Of a DNA stretch of 64,000 nucleotides, positions 52,891 to 63,042 are shown in pieces. The stretch spans positions 55,127,347 through 55,191,346 of the forward strand of contig NC_052507.1 of assembly GCF_014356525.2 (NCBI RefSeq), written 5' to 3'. Below the pieces are notes generated by a model. That model worked only from the letters and a program-made list of their open reading frames with translations. It was not told the DNA's origin and did not search any database. A program made the translations under genes and the position numbers. Origin of the DNA: Nilaparvata lugens. Taxonomy: Eukaryota; Arthropoda; Insecta; Hemiptera; Delphacidae. Within the stretch, counting starts at the first letter, position 1. The number at the start of each line of letters is the position of its first letter.

Positions 52891-55074
52891 ATAAATTAGG
52901 CTGTGATATTGAATCCAATCTATTGATTTGCGATGTGATTAAATGATATGATACCGTTGTGTGTGGGATTTGAAGAGAAGAGGGAAATGATGATTCAATC
53001 AAAATGTTTCTGTCGAGATCTAGGTAGAATATGTTGTTGGGTTTAGAAGATGTTCAACTGCGATAATGTGGGGATGTGAAAAATATTGGGCGTAATTCTC
53101 ATACTACCATCAACATTGGTTAAATAAGAAGAAGTAGCAATGTTGATATTTGGGGAATGCTTGCAGTTATTCTTTGAAGAGAAAATTTAGTTGAAGAAAA
53201 TTTAACTACTATATTCATTCATATAGAAAGATAATAACTGTGATTCATGAATTAATTCCTCCTAATTTGAACTCTCAAAGGGCCGCTTACACAATTTTTT
53301 TGAAATATTACCGTGATTAACAGCTGATTAAAGACGTCATTCGCTACTCTTATTGAGTCTCATATCATTCAATCAAGGTTCAAATACAATAGAACTTTGT
53401 GCAACCGTGCGTTGAAATTGAAGACGATAAACGTTTCTGGAATTACAATTTACTATTAACTCGAAATCACAATTCAAGCATTATTTGAGTTTTCTAGAGG
53501 TGAAAAATGTGATGTGAAACGTGTTAATACAAACCGAATGCGACCAGACACAATTAAATCTTCACATAACCATTTGATTTGCTAAATTCGTGCTAAAACA
53601 TTTCACACTGATGACAAATCAGGTTGAGTGGGCTGAAGACCTTGACTCGTCTGGTTTTCACTCTTGCAACTATTTTTAGTCAGCTGCCGAAGGAGATTAC
53701 GTGGGAGGGAGTAAAAACGAGAGAGAACGAAAGAGTGTAGCGAGTAGAGAGAATGAGGTGGTCAGGAGGTAGAGAGGTAGAGAGAGAATGAGATGACCAG
53801 GAGAAAGAGAGGTAAATAGAGAGAGAGACAGAATGATAGAGTTAGCAGTTGGAGATAATTTTGAAATTAGTTGTCTCTCAATTACCTTCACCTTGTATAA
53901 GTAGCCCAATCCAGTGTCATGTTGGTGTTTGAGTTGCGTTTTCCAGTAGCTGGAAACCGAAACTGAAACTAGCTTTTTGATTATTTACTGATTCAGATTA
54001 TAAACGAAATTCAAAACTGTAAGAGTGCTATTCAAGTTGGAATCCTATTTCCTATTCGTTCAATCTTTATTAATGAAAATATTTATTACTAAAGCCATGG
54101 AGGCACAGGGTGAACAGTTCCACTTACTGATTGACAAATTAATTCAATTGAGTCACTGAGGGTTTGGAACCCACCTAAAAAGTAGGTCCAATCACTAATC
54201 ATCATATTATTCACCTCTTATTCCAATGTACAAGCCCAGAGCTCAGGTGAGCAACATCTTCAGCAAAAACTAAGTTTTCACATCTATACATTCTTGGTTT
54301 TCAACGTTTTTGTTTATATTGATAGCAGTCTCATTTTCAAAGTTTTACATCATAAATGATAAAAGTTTGTATGAGTTTGTCACTCTTGCATATCAATTGA
54401 AGATAATTGTTTATTTTTTAAATTACAAATGTTCATCTCCTTTTTTAAAGTGAAGATAATAATTGTTGAGTCTGGTTTCAATAAAACTATGTCTACAGAG
54501 TGAACATGCGTAAAAATATAGACATATTAAAACTCGCCAAAATCAAAGATTAGGAGAAGTTTTGTGTAGTATATATTTTCTCTCCTTTATGTCAAATTTT
54601 CATACCAAATTAAAATTTAATAATTATGGGTAATGAATGAAATGATGTATTCAACTGTAATTATTGAACAACAATTAAAGGACAAATCATCCAAACGGGG
54701 TGTCTACTTATATAATAAAGTAATAATGTACTTTGTTCTTTGTATTCAATCAATCATGGAAATAATTCGAATTTTGAATTGCATTATTAATATGCTTGCC
54801 CATCCATCAGTTGAGATTTTTTTAAATTTATTACGCTTAATATAGTACAGGAAAAGATGATGATAATACAGTACATATTATAATTATTACAGACAACACA
54901 ATGTAATAATGGATATTGAATGGAGTGAACGCATTAAAATGTAATCTCATGATAATTTTTTCGAATAACATGATAAATTTTGAACTTGGAAGTTAGTTTC
55001 ATTCCATTTTAGCTCAGATCTCGGTGACCAGCCATTCTCGTAAAACTTGGGTTTATTTTTACCTCAGCTCTCAC
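52891..55074. other. Gene-free AT-rich DNA
   Basis: GA-rich tract 53700-53850. No gene or named repeat. Confidence 0.4.
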
Positions 55075-55293
55075 CTACGTAATTTGTGCTCACACTAGAC
55101 AGTTTGGTCTCCTGTTCTTTTATATTTTTCTTGTCCTGTTCTTCATTCCCGCTTTTTTCCTCGTTTCGCTTTGACGTAAGCGTGGTCAAGCTCCCTCCTC
55201 TTCGCCCCGCAACCACCGATAGCTGATGACGCATGGTCCTAGTTGAGCTGAGAACTGAATTGTCTCTATCTTTTGACACAGTTAGCAGTAATG
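55075..55293 (-). other. Candidate 219-nt coding exon
   Basis: Minus-strand acceptor TCAATTTCAG ends at 55294 and donor TACGTAG|GTGAGA begins at 55074. The enclosed 219 nt (73 codons, symmetric phase) is open in the frame reading LLLTVSKDRDNSVLSSTR, MRHQLSVVAGRRGGSLTTL, TSKRNEEKSGNEEQDKKNIK and ETKLSSVSTNYVG. It is GC-richer than its flanks and low in the Phe/Ile bias of random frames here. Hydrophilic, Ser/Lys/Glu-rich, resembling a cytoplasmic linker. Family unrecognised. The pyrimidine tract is weak, which lowers confidence. Confidence 0.4.
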
Positions 55294-55358
55294 CTGAAAT
55301 TGACGTCAAAATCCGATTAAATTGTTACTTTTGCTTATTGTCAAATGATTTCAAGTAT

Positions 55359-55461
55359 CCATAGTGAGATTTACATTTCATGGTCAATAAGAAATTCCCT
55401 ATACAATATCAAAGCTTCTCATTCAACTGATCCTGCTAGTTGAAAGTGAGAATCACTATGG
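55359..55461 (+). repeat. Palindromic micro-element, full length
   Basis: CCATAGTGAGATTTAC, CTTCTCATTCAACTGATCCTG, GAAAGTGAGAATCACTATGG. It lies 66 bp from the candidate exon acceptor. Confidence 0.8.
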
Positions 55462-55626
55462 AAGCCTGTTGTTGGATGTCGATATTGATTTAATAATAAA
55501 TTTCTGATCTTGCTAGGTTTGATATAATTCACGGTTTACGCAAATCTTCAATTTCGGTGAAAGAAGATAATATTATAAGAGTTAATAATAAAATTATTGT
55601 TGTGAAACTCTTACAATATTATATGA

Positions 55627-55667
55627 ATAATGCTGAATTCAATAATAATTATTGAATTCAGCATTAT
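55627..55667. repeat. Perfect 41-bp palindrome
   Basis: Two 20-bp arms, ATAATGCTGAATTCAATAAT and its exact complement, around a single A. Can extrude as a cruciform. Confidence 0.95.
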
Positions 55668-55708
55668 AAAATTACTAATGCAACAATAAGGAATTCAATG
55701 CAAAAACC

Positions 55709-55745
55709 AAATCAATCAATCAATCAATCAAAATCGTTTATTGTC
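55709..55745 (-). mobile_element. LINE 3' tail (AATAAA + GATT repeat)
   Basis: On the minus strand ACAATAAACGATTTTGATTG continues in GATT units. The body upstream is not recognisable. Confidence 0.5.
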
Positions 55746-57040
55746 ATTACAAAAAACAAACAACAGACAAATATGTGTCGGAAGATGATTAAACTGATCA
55801 TGAAAATTGTAAGATAATATCAAATTATCAATTATTATTAAACGAAATTAAAAATCCAAAACTGTTTAACCTGTTTTCAAAATTTTCAGTGGCATAAGTC
55901 TTCGGGTTGATTTACAGCATTTTATTTGGATAATCATTATCAATTATTAGCATTTGAATAATTGCAATATCTCAGTAATTTCCATCAAATTATTATTTCA
56001 ACAACCGTGAGTCTTTACAGCTAAAGTCCCCACTAACTTGAGTTTTTGCAATATGTCGAATTACAATACCACATAAATTATTACTGATACTTTGTACATC
56101 GTCCTGCCTCATTTGATACTTATTTACAACGTTTGTCCAAGCGGTTTTGGCAGAAAAACAACACAGATGGAAACATCCATTTCCACTTTCGATTTTTCAT
56201 TTTTGATCTGACATTATTCGTTTCAGAACACAAGAAAATTGACCCATCATAATTATACTCCAATACTAACGTTTGTTTCGGCGTAGGATACAAGTAAATC
56301 AAATCAATATAACGTTTTCAATGGTTGCCATTAATTTTGCAGAGGTCTTTGAATGGATGATAGATCTGATGTTTCCAAATAATGAACTAGCTGGTAAAAC
56401 TGAAAACTTGACCTACTGAAATCTTGAAGAATTCAGAACAGGCCTATAATCCTCGGTAGATTAAAAATCGATGTACAGAATTTCAAGTCAATCAGTTTAG
56501 TAGTTCAGACGTGATGAAGCAAGCATTCGTGAATTTCCTATCCCATACGTGCATAATCCAATTCTTTCCCACATTATATTATAGCTCATCAAAGTTGTAA
56601 TAAGATTGTAATGAAGGAATTAGTGTTTACTGTTGTAGTGTGATAATGTCGGAGAACTGAATCATGTAAACCATGGAATTAATAGATGAGGAGTATACTA
56701 TCTGGTTGAGAATTTCTATAGACTCTATTCAATGAGAGATATGATATATTAATAATTGATCAAAACTATAGTATTTTAAGAATTTCTATGGATTCAATTA
56801 CATGGAAGATACAAAGATGACACAAATATGCATCCTCCCATCAATCAAAATGATGAATGTATGAGTAACCAATGGAGAATTTGATGAGTTCATATTTTCT
56901 AACGCGAATCTTTTGATCAGAGACTTTTGTGATGTTAGAACAATGACGGTGTCAATTGTAATAGACTGGGCATTTTTTATCAGTCGGTCTCAGCTGGCAC
57001 TTTTGCTATTTGGCTATTTCGGTCAGGCCGCTGTTTGATT
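55746..57040. other. Gene-free AT-rich DNA
   Basis: Nothing supported. Confidence 0.4.
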
Positions 57041-57077
57041 GGCCCAAATCTATGTTTAGATTCTTCACAATCCCAGT

Positions 57078-57103
57078 TCAGCTCCAAATCTAGATTATTC
57101 TAG
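57078..57103. promoter_or_regulatory. Heat-shock element array (isolated)
   Basis: ATC-ta-GAT-ta-TTC-ta-GAA-ta-ATC-ga: five pentamer cores at exact phase, the central TTC..GAA perfect. A CCAAT complement (ATTGG) lies at about 57039-57043, and GATAAAAAA on the minus strand is near 56974-56982. It shares TCTAGATTATTCT with the proximal array at 5.85 kb. Confidence 0.45.
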
Positions 57104-58024
57104 AATAATCGAATTTGTCTGGCTGCCTTGTCAAGCAAAGTATTGCTTGTATTATCAAGCTATATCTATTGTATCTGAGTCTCTGCTCTATATGATATAG
57201 ATCTTGTAGTTCTATTTCAATACATTCATATATATCTTTCATATTCATATTTATTCAAGTATTGCCATAAGAATTCAGAGTTGCTGTACAAGATCCTTGT
57301 TCTACATAATATCACTATTGATATTTTATTGCTATACTTACCCAAATATTCGTATTATATTCATATACTGTGTATAATAGCGTCATATAATGGAAGTATG
57401 TATTGCTATATGCTATGGAGTGTAATCGAATAGAATACATGACTAGTATTGGTTTTATACGTGATAATGCGTTCTGTAGCTCCCCTATCAATGCTGAAGA
57501 CAAAAGTCTCATTCCAAGCATAAAGAGAAGATCTTGTTGAAATGTTCATGAATTGCTTGTTTACAAGCGTGAATTAAGATCTCAGTTCTCCCACTAATTT
57601 TGTATGAGATAGGAGATTTTCTCTTGCTGCTTTTATCTCTAGATAGAAATCTTAATATCTCTCGTTCCAGCTCACTAGGTGATTTGTTCATGTAAAATAA
57701 GGTCTCAACGTTAAAACTTGATTGATTTGATTTGTCGTTGATTTTGATTAATTCTGTTGAGACCAATTTTGAGTTTTCTGAGACAGAAGTCTCATGGAAC
57801 CAATTTCGCTTGAACTTCATCAACCCAATTTAATCAACTGCATAAATAAATAAGTCCATGAACAAGAATCAAGTTGATGAAATCTTATCATTTGGAAGAT
57901 TCCTATGATAGCTCGCTTGTAAAAAATTTGAACAATCATCTAATCAATACGATTACGTCAATAAATGCATGAACCTTCTATTTATTTATCTTACATTTCC
58001 TGATGAACAAATCATCTGAATTAT
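57104..58024. other. No accepted gene
   Basis: A 104-codon minus-strand frame (57509-57823) has a fairly balanced composition (SPSELEREILRFLSRDKSSK) but no motif and no splice or promoter context, so it is left unassigned. Confidence 0.3.
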
Positions 58025-58105
58025 CAGAAAAGAACCAACAGCCCTAGCCCAAAACTGTCACCTTTTCCGAATTTTGATAGAATATGTCAAAAAAGTAGGT
58101 TATGT
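58025..58105 (-). mobile_element. LINE 3'UTR stem-loop copy 4
   Basis: AGAACCAACAGCCCTAGCCC, ACCTTTTCCGAATTTTGATAG, AAAAAAGTAGGTTATGTT: matches the 18029 block most closely at its right end. Confidence 0.5.
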
Positions 58106-58757
58106 TGCTTCACTTGAATTCACCAATCAATGTTAATAAGGTGCTCTAATGATTTAAAACATATAATTGCTTTAAATGCTTTATCAGAATAGTTTTGAAT
58201 TCATCAAACGATTCATTCACAACCTCCGTAAACATGTTGTCCATTTGTTTACAGAGGTAGTGTGTCATGAGTCAACCGATTGCAGTGTGGATGATGATCT
58301 CATGAATAGTGAAAGATCTTCATGATAATAAATTACTTATGCAATTAGAAAGATTTGAAAAAAGCTTATTTATTCATATGAATTGTAGAATCCATAATCG
58401 ACTATTAGGAAAAAATGTGAGATGCATAAACCGTTTCATCAATATGCTGAAAATCCATTCATGAGGTGCATAGCAATCCAACTACACGAATCATGATAAT
58501 TAAATGCTACAATTTGGAAAAATACAACATTGTAGTTATCAACGAATGAAAATAAATTTCGTCGCACAGTCACACAGTCACACTCATGATCTGTTTGATC
58601 AAAATCGCTCAAAATTCATCAAACAACGTTAATGAGTAACTGTGATGAATGATGCCATAAAGGAAGCCAACAGACAGGTGACAGCGACAGGCATAAATTC
58701 ATTCCATATCTCCGATATTCAGCTCGAATCAGCTTCAGCTGTTGAATATGACTTACA
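58106..58757. other. Gene-free AT-rich DNA
   Basis: Nothing supported. Confidence 0.4.
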
Positions 58758-58850
58758 TTATGGTGACATTCACCTTAAATTGTCAGAACTGGTTGAATGA
58801 GAACCATTAGTGCTGATTAAAAGGAATGCTGACAGTTTGAAATGAACCTG
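58758..58850 (-). repeat. Palindromic micro-element, tandem pair, first
   Basis: ATGGTGACATTCACC, TGGTTGAATGAGAACCATTA, AAGGAATGCTGACAGTTTGA. Abuts a second copy in the same orientation. Confidence 0.8.
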
Positions 58851-58941
58851 AATTCACTATAAATTGTCAGCATAGGTTGAATGGGAAGCATTAATGCTTT
58901 ATGCAAGGAATGCTGACATTAGATTGTGAATGTGACTATGG
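58850..58941 (-). repeat. Palindromic micro-element, tandem pair, second
   Basis: AATTGTCAGCATAGGTTGAA, GGGAAGCATTAATGC, AAGGAATGCTGACAT, GTGACTATGG. Confidence 0.8.
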
Positions 58942-59929
58942 GGTGTTCAGTGGCGGAAACTGGCCTTCCCGGTTATATTTCATGAATGAGTGACAGTGAG
59001 TGTCAGAATGGTGTCAAATGGACCGACTAATGCCGTTAGGCTACTCGATTGCTATCGATTTGTAACCGGGATGTAGCACCTGGGGTCCTGAGGGAAGAAT
59101 GGCGTAGGCTGTTGCTGGAGTTGGCTTACAGTGATTAGTTGAAACCCCGCCAAGATTGGAATTGATATGTGATTAGTTTTGATCCCAGCAATAATTGAAA
59201 GCGCATCATAAAGAGTAATTTGTGAAGATATTAAGTATTTAAAATGTTATTATGTAGTTAGTCTATACTTCACCGTACAGAAAACATAGGTTCTAAGAAG
59301 GTCTCAAATATTTTAAATATAAAATTAACTATTGGTATGATAAGATAGATGCTTAGCATAGCATGGGGTAAAATTAAATTTAACTCAAATTTCCTCCTAG
59401 AAATCAAATACGAGAATAATAATTATTGTCCAATGAAAAACAATTAAGTTGATATTAGGAATTTGGAAGAATTTGAGGGGATATCTCCTCATGATATATA
59501 ATAATTTTGTTTTTGTTATGAGCATTATCATATTCAGTAAATTGATATTCCATTTGACACTTCAGTTAAAGTCACTCTTCAAGCAATATTGATCTCTCAA
59601 CGAAGCAACACAAACATTGATACTTCTATGTTACGGTGGTTATTACTTCAAAATCAAAAAGCTTAATGATTCAAGTATGAAAAGGTAGGCTAGCAAGTAT
59701 GTTACAAGCATGACCTATCTCACGGGATCGATAATTCATCTCTTATCAATAATATCCCAATCAATTTAGTATAACATACTTTTCACTAGTATCAACCTTG
59801 ATACTTGATGTAATAATCCAATGAATTGATAAACAAATCTAATAAAACTTTCTAATGATGTGTTACAAAAATGAAAATATCTATTGATATGTAGATTCTC
59901 GATTCAAGTTGAATGGTACAATAGTAGTT
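58942..59929. other. Gene-free AT-rich DNA
   Basis: Nothing supported. Confidence 0.4.
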
Positions 59930-60229
59930 ACATCTATTATCATAGAGAAAAAATAGCGTATGTAGATATCCCATGGTATAGGGAATCTATGTCGCAACTT
60001 CTACTGTTATCTCAAGCCGATTACTGTCGACTATTGTCAATTTTCACTGTTTTGTTGGGGCGATAGTGTATGAACGGCACAATTTGAGAGACTACCAGCA
60101 TCACACAGCTGCATAGGAAAGAACTACGTGAACTATCGGCTTGGGATAACAGTAAAAGTTGCGACATAAACGCCCTATACCATGGGATATCTACTTATGC
60201 TATCGTTTCTCTATGTTATTATGCAACTC
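59930..60229. mobile_element. MITE with ~90-bp imperfect inverted ends
   Basis: Left CATAGAGAAA...GTAGATATCCCATGGTATAG ... TATGTCGCAACTTCTACTGT ... CAAGCCGAT is mirrored at 60141-60220 (ATCGGCTTGGGATAACAGTA ... TTGCGACATA ... CTATACCATGGGATATCTAC). No coding. Target duplication not clear. Confidence 0.85.
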
Positions 60230-61851
60230 TAGCCTGTACTCATGAGAACACTTGGGCCACATTATTGAGTTCATATTAGATCATGATAACACTGTTGCAC
60301 TCCACAATAATAATACGGCGAGCAAAAAAATCAACACATCAAGTTTGTGTGAGCTGCAATGCAAAACTCCATAATTGAACACGACTAAAGAAAAGTCCAC
60401 CTTGTTGCCTAGTATCCAATATCATTGAGGAAATGCAGAATCCATGTTGTGGACTTCATAACCAGAGTGAGAGCACCACATGAAGCCTACCAGCCTACTG
60501 GAGCGTCACTTCCAATGATGGTTTTCACTCAGGATTCATACTCGCTACTGCCATACATTCATTCAATCTCCGGTTAGTTCCATATTTCTCCGTATTCTCT
60601 CGAAGTGTTTCGATTTTCTGTTTTTCGCGAACCGATACTCACAAGAACTATGAATCAAATATTGGATTTTTCCTTTTTTACAGCTAGTTGACACCTCTTC
60701 GAGTGAATTGAAGAAAATAGTTTTCAAACAAACATGAATTTGATTGAAACGATTTGAAATTGTTACAACAAATTATTTAATAAATAAGTGGCTGAATTTT
60801 GAGTCAATTAATTTTTTTCGGATATCTATCAGATCACCTTCTCTACCACACAAAAGGTAGGACCAGTTGATACAACAAAACTTTCCATGTTGAAATATCA
60901 TGGTTCAATGAATAAGAGATTGTAGTTAGTGTAGAGAAGCCGATTCATTGAGGATTCAACAATAATAATTGCCGTCTGTCCTCCACTTAACCATCATGTC
61001 TCTGGACACTCAATACTAATCTATTATCTCAGTATGTATTCTATCCAAATCTATTTTCATCCCAAGATTATAGGAATAACATTGTATCGAATTACATAAC
61101 AAAAACTGCAGGAATAATTTCGCAACATAGGGTTTTGCGAAGGAAGTTCACATGCCGAGACACGTGCTGCTTAGACCTAGAATAAACTGGCAGCTAAGAA
61201 GAAGACCTACTAGACTAAAAGAGAGAACTGTTCTCTTATATCGATTACTCAGACAACTTGTATTACTCACTCATTCTGTTGCATTCTCAAATACGATTAC
61301 AATTATTTTACTTCTGTTGAAACAATTCTCATTGACATAAATTAACTGTAGTAACTTCTAGTTAGTGAAAGCAGTTATCGTTCTGAAACCTCGGGACTTT
61401 TTGATATGATTTATCTCAGAAATTCGCTATTAAAAAACTTCAATTGAAATTATTTTGTCGGGCTAGTTTACAGAGTGATATTACTGAATGTGAACTAATT
61501 GCAGCTGATTCAGATTTTCGTATGCAAAAAATATAAAGTATATCGTATTTGAGGTGAAGACTGTTTAATTTCCTTCAAGAGTTATTGTACACCAATTTTG
61601 GTTCAGTCATTCTAGTCAAATCCATATACCTCATATGACCAGCCAAATTTCTCCACCAATCTCTCGACCTAATTGCAGTGTTGACGGTGTTATTATCGCT
61701 ATCAGGTTGGCAATCTTGCTTGTAGATTGAGTTGTCAGCCCTGGGGGTTTGTTGTGGTTAACAGCCTGCCGCTGTCACTGCGGGGTTATACAAACCCGGG
61801 GTTATATAAACTGTCGGTTATAATCGGCGGTCTGTTTATAATCACCGGTTT
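60230..61851. other. Gene-free AT-rich DNA
   Basis: 61740-61850 is GC-richer with repeated GGTTATA phrases (CGGGGTTATACAAACCCGGG). No gene. Confidence 0.4.
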
Positions 61852-61940
61852 TGGTGAAATCCACTTTAAAACGCTCAGCATTCCTTGTGAATAACATCAC
61901 TGATTCCCGCTCAAATAATGCTGTAACTTTGAAGTGAAAT
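61852..61940 (+). repeat. Palindromic micro-element
   Basis: TGGTGAAATCCACTTTAAAA, CTCAGCATTCCTTGTGAATA, CTCAAATAATGCTG, TTGAAGTGAAAT. Confidence 0.75.
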
Positions 61941-61941
61941 G

Positions 61942-62027
61942 AGAGTTATTCCAAGCAGTCAGCACTGCTGATGAACAGCATCAATGCTTCTCATTGAACT
62001 GATGCTGATAGTTTGAAGTGAACCCAA
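61942..62027 (+). repeat. Palindromic micro-element
   Basis: AGTCAGCACTGCTGATGAA, CTTCTCATTGAACTGATGCTG, ATAGTTTGAAGTGAACCCA. Abuts the previous copy. Confidence 0.75.
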
Positions 62028-62146
62028 TAACCAAAGCACATAGGGGGGCTCGGTTAGTTTACAGTAGTGGGCCATGAAACTATCGCAATGAGCTTTGAAC
62101 TGACATCGTTTGATGGACGGCTATGCATGATGGTATTCATGAGATT

Positions 62147-62230
62147 GGTGGGATTCAGCTCAACCTGTCAGCATTCCGTATTAATTGCCTTTCTATCAGT
62201 GCTGACAGTTTGAAGTGATTCTCACTACAG
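62147..62230 (+). repeat. Palindromic micro-element
   Basis: TGGTGGGATTCAGC, CTGTCAGCATTCCG, GTGCTGACAGTTTGAAGTGA, TTCTCACTACAG. The centre differs (TTAATTGCCTTTCTATCA). Confidence 0.75.
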
Positions 62231-62490
62231 GTGTACCCCACTGAGGTCTCATTCACATGAACCGACATCAGACCGGCAAGTAACGTGTCAGACACAGCAC
62301 TTCACAGACAGATTGAGTGATGTGTTTATCAGATATTGTGTGATCAAAATAATCATTATCTTGCCTCTGTGTTATTGTGCCCCTGACAAATGATTATTAT
62401 AATCATAATCATTGTAGGAGGTAATTATTATCAAAAAATGTGAAAATCACATTTTGATTCACTGATGCCCATTGAGGAAAAATGTTTTCG
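62231..62490. other. Gene-free DNA
   Basis: Nothing supported. Confidence 0.35.
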
Positions 62491-62748
62491 CTAAACTGCA
62501 CAAAAAACGTAAAATTTCCGGACAGTTTCTAGGTTGGAAAAATATCGTTTCACGTTTAGTGTAAAAAGAGCCGCTGATCTCAATTTGAGCCCGGAAAAGT
62601 CAAAGTCAGTCGTGAAATCCGACCCGAAAGTGGTCACTTTCCGATCACTTTCAGTTTCCATGTATTTCAAATGAGAATAATAATTATTGTGCTCGACTAG
62701 AGGTACCCTGGTCCTTACAGTTTTTTCGTCGTGCGCTACCTTCGCCAA
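62491..62748 (-). other. Unassigned 85-codon open frame
   Basis: Reads MAKVAHDEKTVRTRVPLVEH ... KYMETESDRKVTTFGSDFTT ... LKLRSAALFTLNVKRYFSN. It has balanced composition and more CpG than its flanks. It contains GAAAGTGGTCACTTTC, a near-palindrome at the DNA level, and so could instead be part of a dispersed repeat. No family is recognised. Confidence 0.25.
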
Positions 62749-62973
62749 TAAGAAGTCTGATCAGCTGATTCTAATAATAAGTTTTTGATATCTTGAACAT
62801 GAGCGATGATTCAGTTACGTATTCAGAAATTTTGTTGTTGTCCAATAATTTACCTATTATCACAGAGAAATCAAATATCAAATCAAATCTAAGTGAAAAG
62901 ATAGTATAAGAAGATATACCATAGTATAGATTGTTGATGGTAGATATTGCACGTTTCATAGCCATGAATGCCT

Positions 62974-63042
62974 CTTGCAGGGCTCGCATGGAATTTAAAG
63001 GTCCAACGCCTCGACTAAAAGCATAATGCTCGGCCCTGCAAA
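62974..63042. repeat. Short hairpin, 15-bp stem
   Basis: CTTGCAGGGCTCGCAT (62974-62989) pairs with ATGCTCGGCCCTGCAA (63026-63041) with one mismatch and small offset, around a 36-nt loop. Confidence 0.6.

Noticed and set aside
57509..57823. 104-codon minus-strand frame with balanced composition
   Set aside because: No motif, splice or promoter support. Kept only as an unassigned frame.
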